DNA of 64,000 bases from Planctomycetota bacterium (GTDB lineage: Bacteria > Planctomycetota > Phycisphaerae > WQYP01), in NCBI GenBank assembly GCA_021805985.1, contig JAJZDN010000010.1, positions 27,731-91,730 on the forward strand, in the 5' to 3' direction. The notes below the pieces were generated by a model. The model searched no databases. It had not been told where the DNA came from and saw only the letters and a program-made list of their open reading frames with translations. How positions within the stretch are numbered: position 1 is the stretch's first letter; the number at the start of each line of letters is the position of its first letter. Of this stretch, positions 27,246 through 35,727 are shown piece by piece. Both the position numbers and the translations under genes were made by a program.

Positions 27246-28052
27246 ATGATGGGAAATCCAACTGAAAAAGCACCGGCAAAACTTGCCGACGTGCAGTCCG
27301 CGCAGGATAAACGCAACATTGCCATTGATAAAGTGGGCGTCAAGGCGGTGCGCTATCCAATTACCTTGCGCACCCCTGACGGCGGAGAGCAAAACACCGT
27401 CGCCATAATCAATTTATATGTGTCGCTGCCCAAGCATAAAAAGGGCACCCACATGAGTCGATTTCTGGAAATTCTCAATCGGCATCACCGCAGCATCACG
27501 CCCGGGCAAATCATTCCGATTTTGCATGAAATGAAGACCAAGCTACTGGCGGACGATGCCCTCATTGAAATGACATTCCCTTACTTCATTGAAAAAGAGG
27601 CACCCGTTTCCGGTGCGCGCGGGCTGATGGATTATGTCTGCTCCTTTGAAGGCGTCAGTAATGGATCTGATGATTTTATTCTCGGAGTCAAAGCTCCGGC
27701 CACCTCCTTGTGCCCCTGCAGTAAGGAAATTTCTGCCTATGGTGCCCATAATCAGCGTTGCGAAATTAGCGCACGCGTGCGGTTTACCGGTGATCTTTGG
27801 ATTGAAGACCTCGTGAAGATTATGGAATCCGCCGCCAGCGCACCGGTGTATGCGGTGCTCAAACGCCCGGATGAAAAATTTGTCACCGAGCAGGCCTTTG
27901 ATAATCCAAAATTTGTGGAAGATATTATTCGCGATCTGGCGTTGGCGATGGAAGAAAATCAACAGATTACCTGGTACAGCATTCAAAGTGAAAACTTTGA
28001 ATCCATCCACAACCACAACGCCTTCGCCCAGATCGAACGCGATAAACGATAG
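27246..28052 (+). CDS. folE2: GTP cyclohydrolase I type B (FolE2)
   Basis: The product is 268 aa if begun at the ATG at 27246; the next ATG (27249) is equally possible. Family motifs are GTHMSRFLEIL, the active-site Cys block SLCPCSKEIS, and SAYGAHNQRCEISARVR. It converts GTP to dihydroneopterin triphosphate, the first step of folate and queuosine synthesis. Unlike zinc-bound FolE it can use other metals, and in some bacteria it is induced under zinc limitation. Upstream bases may hold a structured leader. Confidence 0.93.
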   Translation: MMGNPTEKAPAKLADVQSAQDKRNIAIDKVGVKAVRYPITLRTPDGGEQNTVAIINLYVSLPKHKKGTHMSRFLEILNRHHRSITPGQIIPILHEMKTKLLADDALIEMTFPYFIEKEAPVSGARGLMDYVCSFEGVSNGSDDFILGVKAPATSLCPCSKEISAYGAHNQRCEISARVRFTGDLWIEDLVKIMESAASAPVYAVLKRPDEKFVTEQAFDNPKFVEDIIRDLALAMEENQQITWYSIQSENFESIHNHNAFAQIERDKR

Positions 28053-28166
28053 GCCGCCGCCCCACGAGGGCTCTGAAATATTCCCATCGACGGCCTCAAA
28101 ATGGCACCGGCAAACGTGGTTTACCCGCATAGCACGGCCCTTTTGTGTGAAGTGCCCTTAATTACG

Positions 28167-28196
28167 GTCTCCTCTCAATGTGTCTCCTCTCAATGC
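28167..28196 (+). repeat. 15-bp direct tandem repeat, two copies
   Basis: GTCTCCTCTCAATGT (28167-28181) is followed directly by GTCTCCTCTCAATGC (28182-28196), differing only in the last base. It lies about 70 bases before the unknown two-gene unit and could be a direct-repeat binding site. Confidence 0.7.
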
Positions 28197-28203
28197 TTCC
28201 AAC

Positions 28204-28222
28204 TTAACACCGCGGGCGTTAA
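28204..28222. promoter_or_regulatory. Candidate operator: imperfect 19-bp palindrome
   Basis: TTAACACC (28204-28211), centre GCG, GGCGTTAA (28215-28222): eight-base arms with one mismatch. It lies 45 bases before the start of an HTH-like protein, a plausible place for autoregulation. Confidence 0.4.
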
Positions 28223-28266
28223 AATAACATTTTGAACTGATGATTCCACGAATCAGGAGAAACACT

Positions 28267-29001
28267 ATGACTGCAAAAGAAAAAAAGCGATTTGCGATGC
28301 TTAGCGCGGGACCCGGCGCGGATTTGGATTACATCAGTGACTATTACGGACTTTCCTGGCCGCTGTCCGGCGCATATGCAGGTGCGTTTGAGTCATTTAT
28401 GCGCACGGCGCCTAAGGGCCGAAAACCTCAGGGAAAGCTGATTTCAAGAATTGATATTGAGGCATTCATGGTCCTGAATGATCTGTCCCCCATGAAATGG
28501 GCTGCAGCGCGAATGGGGATCTCCGCGGGATCGCTCGGTGAGGTTCTGAAAAAAATACATAACATCGGGATGCTCCCGTCCCGCTATGACGTTGGGGATG
28601 GATTCATTGCCGATTCAATGCAGGATGACTTGATACGGCATTTGCCGGGGATACGCTTTCGCGTGTTCAATGACAACACCGACTTTTGCCGACGACTTCA
28701 CGCCGAGCTTCAGAAGACGCTTTCAGTAACCGTTGAGCCTTTGATCTGCGCCACCTCAGGTGCCCTTGGAGAGGCCCCGGTCAGATTCGCCTACGATTTT
28801 GATTGCATAACTCTGAAGCCGCTTAGTCTGCATCACGCATTATGGCTAAATTTTCATAAGCCTCTGAACCTTCCACCGGATCGCTGCTCAAGACAATACT
28901 TTGCGAAGAACAAAGGAATGCTCTCGGCGTTTCTGCTTAATCCGGGAGAGGGGTCTGCTGAAACTCTCCAGGAATATCGCCGGTCCAAAGTGAGTGCATA
29001 A
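28267..29001 (+). CDS. Unknown protein with HTH-like segment, first gene of a pair
   Basis: The product is 244 aa. The ATG at 28267 follows CAGGAGAA and is preferred over the open frame from 28240. I do not recognise the family. Residues about 65-100 (DLSPMKWAAARMGISAGSLG) look like a short helix-turn-helix. The second half is mixed alpha/beta with a His-rich block, SLHHALWLNFHKPLNLPP. No signal peptide or membrane helix, so it should be cytoplasmic. Its stop is one base before the next start, so the two are co-translated. It could be a regulator or antitoxin-like partner; this is speculation from layout. Confidence 0.6.
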   Translation: MTAKEKKRFAMLSAGPGADLDYISDYYGLSWPLSGAYAGAFESFMRTAPKGRKPQGKLISRIDIEAFMVLNDLSPMKWAAARMGISAGSLGEVLKKIHNIGMLPSRYDVGDGFIADSMQDDLIRHLPGIRFRVFNDNTDFCRRLHAELQKTLSVTVEPLICATSGALGEAPVRFAYDFDCITLKPLSLHHALWLNFHKPLNLPPDRCSRQYFAKNKGMLSAFLLNPGEGSAETLQEYRRSKVSA

Positions 29002-29002
29002 A

Positions 29003-29737
29003 ATGGCGCAGGATCGATCCTTTTCCCAGGGAATGGATACCGTGTTGTACGCGCTGCGACAATGCGGTGCCTCCAATGTGACCACGTTCCCGACGGGATT
29101 ACAGGTGGACGACGTCAAGCGGCGCGGTCAGTCGTTGCACCGATGGTTTAAGAAGGTAGTGGATGACCGGTGCATGGGCGATGCAAGCCGGCTGGCCATG
29201 GAGGACACGATTGCCATTTTGGCGATCCTACGCTGGCAAAAGAAACGTATCATCGGTGCCAGCGTAACTATTTTGGTCGTGTCTGGTTGCACGCTCGCGG
29301 AGTACTACGCCTGCGGCACCGTCTCCGAAGAAATCTACCTTCGCCTTGACCTGAGCTATGACCCACTGGGCGGAATGTTTTCACATCCGTTAGCACATAT
29401 TCACATGGGCGACGGGAGCACGCCCCGATTCGCCTTGGAGGGAGGGAACAACGGAAACGTAGTGGTGGATTTTTTAGAGTTCATATACCGAAATTTTGCC
29501 TACCGCGAATGGCGGGAATGGGCGAGACGTCAATGGATCCGAAAATATCCAGAGAGAGATGGGGAGTTTGACCAGGTGATTAAGGATTTCACGGGTTCCA
29601 ATCTCACGGCGCTGCGTTCAAAGTCGGAAATCCTTTCCAAAATAAAAGGTACATTGCGGGAATCCAAGGACCGTTCCTTTGATTTTCGGGCAGCCCCAGC
29701 CGACATTGAATTAATCGAATACCCTGCGGCTCGCTGA
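29003..29737 (+). CDS. Unknown protein, second gene of a pair
   Basis: The product is 244 aa, starting one base after the previous stop. No family is recognised. Residues about 74-105 contain a hydrophobic stretch (RIIGASVTILVVSGCTLAEY) that could be buried or membrane-associated. A block HPLAHIHMGDG places three His in a pattern that could bind metal. It is followed by FLEFIYRNFAYREWREWAR and a charged C-terminal third. The gene converges with the thiamine-binding protein gene 16 bases on. Flanking genes are housekeeping, so the pair looks inserted. Confidence 0.6.
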   Translation: MAQDRSFSQGMDTVLYALRQCGASNVTTFPTGLQVDDVKRRGQSLHRWFKKVVDDRCMGDASRLAMEDTIAILAILRWQKKRIIGASVTILVVSGCTLAEYYACGTVSEEIYLRLDLSYDPLGGMFSHPLAHIHMGDGSTPRFALEGGNNGNVVVDFLEFIYRNFAYREWREWARRQWIRKYPERDGEFDQVIKDFTGSNLTALRSKSEILSKIKGTLRESKDRSFDFRAAPADIELIEYPAAR

Positions 29738-29753
29738 CCTCGCGGGCATCGGC

Positions 29754-30050
29754 TCACAGTTTTTCCTGGACGCTTTGGATTTTATCTTCCAGGGTTTGTA
29801 CCCGGTCCGTGCGTGTCCCTATTTTCAGACTTGTTACGATGCGCGGTGCTCCCATGGCGTGGACCGCTTCATGGCACTGCTTAATGGCGGCAAACACCGT
29901 GTCCCAGTCTCCCTCAATGTTGGTGCCCCACGCATGCATCTGATGTTTCACGCCGGCTTGCTGCAAAATCTTCTGACAGGCTGCAACATGGCTTGAAACC
30001 GAAACGCCCACACCCATCGGAATTACGCACAAATCTACCATCACATTCAT
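29754..30050 (-). CDS. MTH1187-family thiamine-binding protein (DUF77)
   Basis: The product is 98 aa. The ATG at 30050 has GAGGGAAACAACA in front; a start at 30065 is possible but poorer. It matches the DUF77 ferredoxin-like fold (VDLCVIPMGVGVSVSSHVAA, HAWGTNIEGDWDTVFAAIKQ, SLKIGTRTD). Family members form tetramers and bind thiamine or the HMP pyrimidine. It follows tsaB by 27 bases on the same strand and is probably co-transcribed with it, though no functional link is known. Confidence 0.88.
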   Translation of the reverse strand: MNVMVDLCVIPMGVGVSVSSHVAACQKILQQAGVKHQMHAWGTNIEGDWDTVFAAIKQCHEAVHAMGAPRIVTSLKIGTRTDRVQTLEDKIQSVQEKL

Positions 30051-30077
30051 TGTTGTTTCCCTCATTTTATAGGATAT

Positions 30078-30818
30078 TCACAGGGCGGTTGCCTGATGCT
30101 TTTTCTCCCATACTTCCTCCGCTTCCGCCTTACGCAGATAAATTGGCAGCAGTTGGTCCCCCTCGGTAAACGTGCCGCTTTGGGCTAAGGCCCATCCTAG
30201 TTTATGTACCATCGCCGCCTGCGGCTGCCATAGCGAGCGATCAACTTCCATGGTTTCTCCCTCTGATCCTGCTATGGCGTCGCGATGGTAATCAATTCCT
30301 TCGCCCAGTATATACAGCGGATGCGGAGCTTGAGACAGAAATGCGCAAGGATCCGTCAGCAGCGGCCCCTGCGTGCGGTGCAACACGCCGAAGTCGGCGT
30401 GGCGCTGATAACGCGCCGCGTAAACCTGCCCGCGCTTAGCATCCAACAGAACGGCCAGATGCATAACATGTGCCGGCGCATTGGCAGCCAGGACGTCAAC
30501 GGTTGGCACGGAAATTAATTTGCAGCCCAGCGCCTGTTGCAAGGCCCGCGCAATGGTTACTGCAATTCTTATTCCCGTAAAAGAACCTGGCCCCACCGAA
30601 ACGTACACGTGTTGAATATCGCCAGGCTTCCAGCCCTGCTCACGCGTGAGATCCCGTATGGCCGGCATGAGTTCCACCGCGTGCCGCATGGCCTTGCTGA
30701 ATTGCCGCTGCCCTAACAGGCGCTGGCCGCACGCTACCGCCACGGAGCCGATCCGGCTGCTGGTTTCAATGGCTACAATACGCGGCGCAGATTCGTCACT
30801 AATGGTTTGGACTTCCAT
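30078..30818 (-). CDS. tsaB: tRNA threonylcarbamoyladenosine synthesis protein TsaB
   Basis: The product is 246 aa from the ATG at 30818 (MEVQTISDESAPRIVAIETS). It has the ASKHA-fold start IVAIETSSRIGSVAVA and the block YVSVGPGSFTGIRIAVTIAR typical of TsaB. TsaB is a catalytically inactive TsaD paralogue that scaffolds the t6A37 tRNA modification complex. tsaD and tsaE are not in the window. Confidence 0.93.
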   Translation of the reverse strand: MEVQTISDESAPRIVAIETSSRIGSVAVACGQRLLGQRQFSKAMRHAVELMPAIRDLTREQGWKPGDIQHVYVSVGPGSFTGIRIAVTIARALQQALGCKLISVPTVDVLAANAPAHVMHLAVLLDAKRGQVYAARYQRHADFGVLHRTQGPLLTDPCAFLSQAPHPLYILGEGIDYHRDAIAGSEGETMEVDRSLWQPQAAMVHKLGWALAQSGTFTEGDQLLPIYLRKAEAEEVWEKKHQATAL

Positions 30819-30968
30819 GGCTGTCAAGATTATCCCACAGGACACAATTAGACAATCCGTCAAGCTCGACCGTTAGCCCATCATGCGGCAGGGCGAGGTA
30901 GTGTTTGGGAAGGGCCCGCTCTAAAATTCCGGCACGCAGTACGCAATCCAAAACAGGCTGTAAAAAAC

Positions 30969-30995
30969 CGCGGATTTCGCGGATTACGCGGATAA
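30969..30995. repeat. Three 9-bp CGCGGAT-type units
   Basis: CGCGGATTT, CGCGGATTA and CGCGGATAA follow one another without gaps. A similar fragment (GCGGATTTCGC) occurs at 41701-41711. The role is unknown. Confidence 0.55.
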
Positions 30996-31544
30996 ACCCC
31001 GACTTCCATGCTCTGAGGCTTCCACACGCATTATTCACAGCGACGCTTGATAACTGTCATGCGAATCAGAAGTACTTTTCTCCGCCGCCAATACCACAAA
31101 GATACCGCCGCGGTCCCGCGCTATTGGGGCCTGCGAATAGAAATTAGAAAATAGACCGTAGGGGGAGGTGTTTCGTCGCGGCGACAGCAATCCCTTTGTG
31201 CCCTCCGAATTGGCTCTACTGCCCATCTGTTCTAAATTCATCTGCTCTAATTGGGTTGCAGCCCGATTTCTCCGGTATCCGCGTTATCAGCGCAAGCCGC
31301 CGTTCAATCCCTTGTGATCGTACGTAAGATAATTGCCCCGTTCTCTGTCAGGCCAAGAAATTGGGATAAGCGGTGACATCGTGTGGCGCGGACCAGAAAA
31401 GTTCCGATGTGTCCAGTGCCAATATGTCGTGCTTCAGCTATCTGGCTCTTATGTAACTGTATTCTAAACAAGCAGTTAGGGGAAAAATCCCGCAACTCAC
31501 GAAGAATTCATCGTCCGATAGGGGATTTTGTCCGTATAAATATT

Positions 31545-31567
31545 CGGAAGGCCATGCAGACCTTCCG
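31545..31567 (+). promoter_or_regulatory. Stem-loop just upstream of sigma factor ribosome site
   Basis: CGGAAGG (31545-31551) pairs with CCTTCCG (31561-31567) around a 9-base loop. It ends 11 bases before AAGGAG and 24 bases before the ATG. No T-run follows. It may affect translation or transcript stability. Confidence 0.4.
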
Positions 31568-31591
31568 GGAAAAGCTTTAAGGAGCTGCATC

Positions 31592-32548
31592 ATGCCAACT
31601 CAAGTTGCTGCGATAAAACCAGAAATCACCCTCACTCGGCGTCACGAGGCTATTTTAGAAGCCATCGGCGAATTTGATCGCCAGATGGTTCAAGAGGCGA
31701 TTGATTCGCCTTTGTATTTCGTGCCTAACCCATTGTTTAAGGAAGCGGACGCTGCGGACCAGTTGTTCGAAAACGGCTTGGACATCGGGCCGCCTAAGAC
31801 CGGTTGGTACCATCCGATGGCCGATGATCTAAGCACGCTGTCCGCACCCTCTTCCTCGTTATTGACCACAGCGCAAGAGCAGCATTTGTTTTTGCGCTAC
31901 AACTACGCCCGTATGCGCGTGAAAGAGGCGGTGCTGGCCTTTGAGGCAACTCCGGGCCGTAAAATTGCACGAGAGATAGCCTTCTGGCAACGCCGCGCCA
32001 AAGACACTCGCGAAACCATTGCCGGTGCCAATTTAGCACTGGTTCTGGCCATGGCCAAACGCACGCGGATGAATGACGTGGATTTTGGAGATTTAATTTC
32101 GGAAGGCAATATGGCTCTATTGCGTGCGGTTGAAAAATTTGACCCCGCCCGGGGATTTAAATTCAGCACGTATGCCTGCCGGGCGATCCTGAAAGGCTTC
32201 AGCCGCAGTGCGGTGAAATCCAATCGGTACCGATCGATGTTTCCGACCGAGTTTGATCCGGCCATGGAGCGTTCCAATGAAATGGAAGTACGGCGGCAAT
32301 CAGTCGCCAAGGACGCGGTGGAAGATCTCCAGGAAATCATTGAACGCAACAGTGCCGAGCTAACAGATGTAGAGCGTCGTGTTATAGAAGCCCGTTTTGC
32401 GGTCAACCGGCCGGAAGATACCCAAGCTATGACGCTGGCAGAAGTTGGCGAAGTTATCGGTGTCACGAAAGAACGCGTGCGGCAAATACAAAACCGTGCC
32501 CTGGAGAAACTGCGTTCAACACTGGATGATCGCATTCTCACCCGCTAA
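31592..32548 (+). CDS. Sigma-70 family RNA polymerase sigma factor
   Basis: The product is 318 aa, with AAGGAG 9 bases before the ATG. Region 2 lies at about residues 140-210 (NLALVLAMAKRTRMNDVDFG, LISEGNMALLRAVEKFDP, GFKFSTYACRAILKGFSRSA). Region 4 lies at about 245-312 (AELTDVERRVIEARF, TLAEVGEVIGVTKERVRQIQ). Region 3 is short or absent, and the first about 110 residues differ from RpoD. This resembles the planctomycete-type alternative or RpoD-like sigma factors, not ECF factors. Target promoters are unknown. A strong terminator follows, so it is a single-gene transcript. Confidence 0.9.
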   Translation: MPTQVAAIKPEITLTRRHEAILEAIGEFDRQMVQEAIDSPLYFVPNPLFKEADAADQLFENGLDIGPPKTGWYHPMADDLSTLSAPSSSLLTTAQEQHLFLRYNYARMRVKEAVLAFEATPGRKIAREIAFWQRRAKDTRETIAGANLALVLAMAKRTRMNDVDFGDLISEGNMALLRAVEKFDPARGFKFSTYACRAILKGFSRSAVKSNRYRSMFPTEFDPAMERSNEMEVRRQSVAKDAVEDLQEIIERNSAELTDVERRVIEARFAVNRPEDTQAMTLAEVGEVIGVTKERVRQIQNRALEKLRSTLDDRILTR

Positions 32549-32617
32549 GCGAGCCGGTGCACCAGAAAAATCTCATTCCATACGAGTGTTCCGGCCCAGT
32601 GGCCGGACCGTTAGTGC

Positions 32618-32657
32618 GGGCCAGGCGCTTTTGGTGCAGCGTCTGGCCCCTTTTTTT
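32618..32657 (+). terminator. Intrinsic terminator of the sigma factor gene
   Basis: GGGCCAGGCGCT (32618-32629) and AGCGTCTGGCCC (32638-32649) form a 12-bp stem with one G-U pair and an 8-base loop. Seven T follow (32651-32657). It lies 70 bases after the stop. Confidence 0.9.
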
Positions 32658-33051
32658 ATGTGACGAGCTGGTGTTGCGAACCCCAATGAGCCATGAGCGC
32701 CGAGGATGGGTTTATAGCGGTGGAATGCCCCGTTTGCTGGGTACCGATTCAAGATGGCAGGTTGCACGCCCTCGAGAGGGAATGCTAAATGCGAGTTTGC
32801 CGCCCACCTGCTGATTATCAGCGGCCAATCTAGCCCGTTGCCCCGGCAATTCCACGTTTGCCTTTTCCCCGCAGTTAGGCTAAATATTGTTTTCATATGG
32901 TGTCATACAGAGAAAGTACAACCTCGCGTGGGACCTTCAACACGGCAGATCCGCGGCACCTTCGCTTTCGTTCCGGATGGCCATTATTTTTGCCCTCGCG
33001 CACAGTTCTGCAACCGAGGAATTTCCTTTTTCTAGTTAAAAAGGCGGCTGG
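32658..33051. other. Gap between sigma terminator and HNH gene
   Basis: I see no gene here. The bases should include the promoter for the HNH gene, but no clear hexamers were found. Confidence 0.5.
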
Positions 33052-33972
33052 ATGAGCAATGTATCAGTAGCCCCAGAATTTACTCGGTGGCTGAATACTC
33101 TCAGCGACTTGAATTATGATCCCGCCAGGGGAGTCGCGCCACACAAGCCCTTGCTGTTACTCGTAGTAATCGACCTTGCGGAAGAGGGTAAGCTTACTGG
33201 GGCGTTACTCCGCCGTGACGGAGATTTGGTTTTTCGTTTCAACTCGTATTGGAGAATCGTCTCTGAGCGTCGACGTACCAGACCTGATGCGAAACTCCCG
33301 TTCTACCACTTGAAAACGGAAGGTGTTTGGGTGCCGCTTGAGAACGACGGTAGATCCGCGCAAGATCGCAATCACGCAGTGCTCGCCCAACTGAATACCT
33401 CCTTCTGGCTCTGCCTCAATGATCCGGCCTTTCGCATACTCGCCCGTCGAACGCTAATTGCGAAGTACTTCGAATCAAGTGAACGTGCGGAACTGTATAG
33501 CCTCGCCGGGATCGTTGTCCCCTCCGATGATATTGCAGCCGCGGATGCCACGCGATTTCTAGCATCAAATGAATCTGAGGCCAAGCGTGATGCAAAATTT
33601 TCAGTGCGAGTGCTGCCGGCATATAACTACACCTGTGCCTTGACCCGCTACAGGATGGTATCGGTAGATGGAACGACAGCGGTGGACGCCGCACACATTC
33701 ACCAACTGAAGAGAGGCGGCAATAATCACCCGACAAACGGCATTGCACTTAGTAAGACATCTCATTGGCTGTTTGACCACGGATTCTGGTCGATCACTTC
33801 TGATTTTCAGGTCATCGTTGATGAGAGTCGATTTGAGGAAGTCGGTGACGACGCATATCTTTTAAAAAAAATGGCAGGGCGGCAGTTGCTCCGCCCCGCG
33901 AATGCCCTTTTTCATCCCGATCAATCGAGTTTGGCGTGGCACCGCGGCCATCACGGATTTGCAAGCGATTAG
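33052..33972 (+). CDS. Stand-alone HNH endonuclease, restriction-like
   Basis: The product is 306 aa. The N-terminal half begins EFTRWLNTLSDLNYDPARG and APHKPLLLLVVIDLAEEGKL, a block seen in putative restriction endonucleases with a C-terminal HNH_2 domain. The HNH core lies at about residues 190-245: YNYTCALTRYR, then VDAAHIHQLKRGGNNHPTNG and LSKTSHWLFDHGFW. It supplies the DAAHI His, Asn and His residues. No methyltransferase or specificity gene is adjacent, so it may cut modified DNA or be an orphan. The gene has gaps of more than 250 bases on both sides, consistent with acquisition as a unit. Confidence 0.85.
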   Translation: MSNVSVAPEFTRWLNTLSDLNYDPARGVAPHKPLLLLVVIDLAEEGKLTGALLRRDGDLVFRFNSYWRIVSERRRTRPDAKLPFYHLKTEGVWVPLENDGRSAQDRNHAVLAQLNTSFWLCLNDPAFRILARRTLIAKYFESSERAELYSLAGIVVPSDDIAAADATRFLASNESEAKRDAKFSVRVLPAYNYTCALTRYRMVSVDGTTAVDAAHIHQLKRGGNNHPTNGIALSKTSHWLFDHGFWSITSDFQVIVDESRFEEVGDDAYLLKKMAGRQLLRPANALFHPDQSSLAWHRGHHGFASD

Positions 33973-34232
33973 AATCCCTCCCTCGTTGAGAAGAGCCAGT
34001 GGTTAATTACTGCATTTTTAATCTCTGGGGCACGCGATGTAAAAAATAATTTCTCTCCCGGACACGTTGATCAACTCTGCGGCCTGGGCACGGGCGTAGT
34101 TGCATTGTAGTCCAGGTAAATCATCTCACCATTGTATACCGTCCTTTGCAGGCTGGAAAATCGACGCCCTTCCACGGTAGGGCGGACGGCGTGTATTTTT
34201 TGGTTACGTCGGTGGCCACCGGGGTGGCTGGG
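33973..34232. other. Gap between HNH gene and hpnE
   Basis: The two genes converge here. No terminator with a T-run and no supported gene is visible. Confidence 0.45.
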
Positions 34233-35669
34233 TTACGCTCGTCTTTGTTCCAGCAACCTTGCGGGCCATTGGGTTGGCAAGTCGGGGACGATAAACGTTT
34301 TGCCTTTTTTTCCGGCGACTGGCGTGGGTAGTTTGCAGGTAAGTGCCTCTGCGGCCAGATAGCCGCTGCGAACTGCGCTTTCCATGGTGGCGGGCCAATT
34401 TGTCTTGGTGTAGTCGCCGGCGAGAAATAAATTTTCAATGCCTCCGGCAGGGGGTGCCTGGGCTGGTCGCCACGCATCAGAGCCGGGCAGGGGGGAAAAT
34501 GTGGCGCGTTTTTCAATGACTATTTTTTGTCGCAGCAGGCGCGCGGAAGAATTCGGAAATAACTGCTGAATCTGCTTTTGAAATAATTCTGCGCACTTCT
34601 CCCGCGGTTTGTCCGCCCATTCTCGCGCCGCACTGATTACGCCGTGAAGAATTTTTCCTTCCGCATCTTTCCGAAACAACCATTGCAACGGCCCCTCAAA
34701 TAGTGCTGCGTGAGATAACCGCATCACCGGTTTATCAAACCAGAGATGCGCCCCCAATATCGGCACGGATTCAAGTTTGTCCAAATGCGCGAACCGCCCA
34801 TCCGTCGCTCGCAGATGGTCGGGAATCCACCTTTGTACGGCATGGTAATTGGTGGCCAGAATTACAGCATCAGCGCTAAGGGTTTCACCCGATTGCAGCA
34901 TCACACCGGTCGCTTGCTGCCCGACAAACATAATTTCCGAAACCCGGGTGCCCAGACGCACATCCGCGCAGGGCCGATGGGAATACAACTCCTCCAAGGC
35001 ACACCCCGGTAGGCCCACCACGTAGCCATGCTGGTTCATCAGCATGACATCTTGGAAAACTTCGATCGCATATTTACTGCTGGCACGCCGCGTCTCTTCG
35101 TTCAGTGCACTGATTAATACCGGATCATAAAACCGCTGAATCACGCGATCACTCTGGCGGTGCTCCGTTAACCATTCGCCAAAGGCTTGCCCCTCAAGCT
35201 TCTCCCGGCCGGCCTTTCCCAGTCGCAGCATGGCCAGCATGGCGGTCATGACTTCTTTGCGCTCTGCGATTGTCACAGCGCTAAATCCCAGCATGGCCGG
35301 CCCCAGATGCAAGGGTGCCGGAAGACCGCAAACGCCCCAAAGATCAAACCGCCGGCCCGCGGCATCCAGAAAATGCACTCGGCGATAATACTCAATGCGA
35401 TCGGCAACATTTAAACGTTTATATAAATCCTGCAAATTCGTGCAGCAACCCAGCAGCACATGCTGACAATTATCCAGGAGTTGATCACTTTCCGGGTCTT
35501 CAAAGGAACTGGCCCGCCCGCCCAGTTCCCGCCGCGATTCTAATAATGTCACACGATACCCGCAGGAATCTGCCGCCGCCGCTGCGGCAATTCCCGCTAA
35601 TCCGCCGCCGACAACCAGGACACGCGGTCCCGCGTTCTGACTTCCATCATGAGGATTATTTACCGACAA
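34233..35669 (-). CDS. hpnE: Hydroxysqualene dehydroxylase HpnE
   Basis: The product is 478 aa. The frame extends to 35846, inside hpnD, but a TTG at 35669 has AGGA 8 bases upstream and starts about 15 residues before the FAD motif, so it is preferred. The FAD-binding start is VLVVGGGLAGIAAAAAA, then LLESRRELGGRASSF. The family block is CQHVLLGCCTNLQDLYKRL, and the C-terminal FAD block is GIENLFLAGDYTKTNWPATM. HpnE reduces hydroxysqualene to squalene, the last step after HpnC and HpnD. It is the third gene of hpnC-hpnD-hpnE. Confidence 0.92.
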   Translation of the reverse strand: MSVNNPHDGSQNAGPRVLVVGGGLAGIAAAAAADSCGYRVTLLESRRELGGRASSFEDPESDQLLDNCQHVLLGCCTNLQDLYKRLNVADRIEYYRRVHFLDAAGRRFDLWGVCGLPAPLHLGPAMLGFSAVTIAERKEVMTAMLAMLRLGKAGREKLEGQAFGEWLTEHRQSDRVIQRFYDPVLISALNEETRRASSKYAIEVFQDVMLMNQHGYVVGLPGCALEELYSHRPCADVRLGTRVSEIMFVGQQATGVMLQSGETLSADAVILATNYHAVQRWIPDHLRATDGRFAHLDKLESVPILGAHLWFDKPVMRLSHAALFEGPLQWLFRKDAEGKILHGVISAAREWADKPREKCAELFQKQIQQLFPNSSARLLRQKIVIEKRATFSPLPGSDAWRPAQAPPAGGIENLFLAGDYTKTNWPATMESAVRSGYLAAEALTCKLPTPVAGKKGKTFIVPDLPTQWPARLLEQRRA

Positions 35670-35727
35670 AATCTCATCCTGTAAGCGTGAGTATAAAAGC
35701 AGATTGCCGGCCAGCGGCACAATTCCG

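Larger units (their letters stand above)
30819..31591. other. 770-base gap between tsaB and the sigma factor gene
   Basis: No convincing gene is seen. The gap has a 9-bp microrepeat at 30969-30995 (CGCGGATTT, CGCGGATTA, CGCGGATAA), an imperfect CATCTGYTCTAA pair near 31204-31233, and a stem just before the sigma gene. It should hold divergent promoters for tsaB and the sigma factor, but no strong -35/-10 pair stands out. Confidence 0.5.

Noticed and set aside
30819..31591. Possible tRNA or structured RNA gene in the tsaB-sigma gap
   Set aside because: I found no TTCGA-type T-loop with matching acceptor arms and no RNase P, tmRNA or SRP signature here or in other gaps.
34121..34516. Minus-strand frame of 131 codons overlapping the end of hpnE
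   Set aside because: It overlaps the conserved C-terminal FAD block of HpnE in another frame and has Pro/Arg-rich shadow composition.
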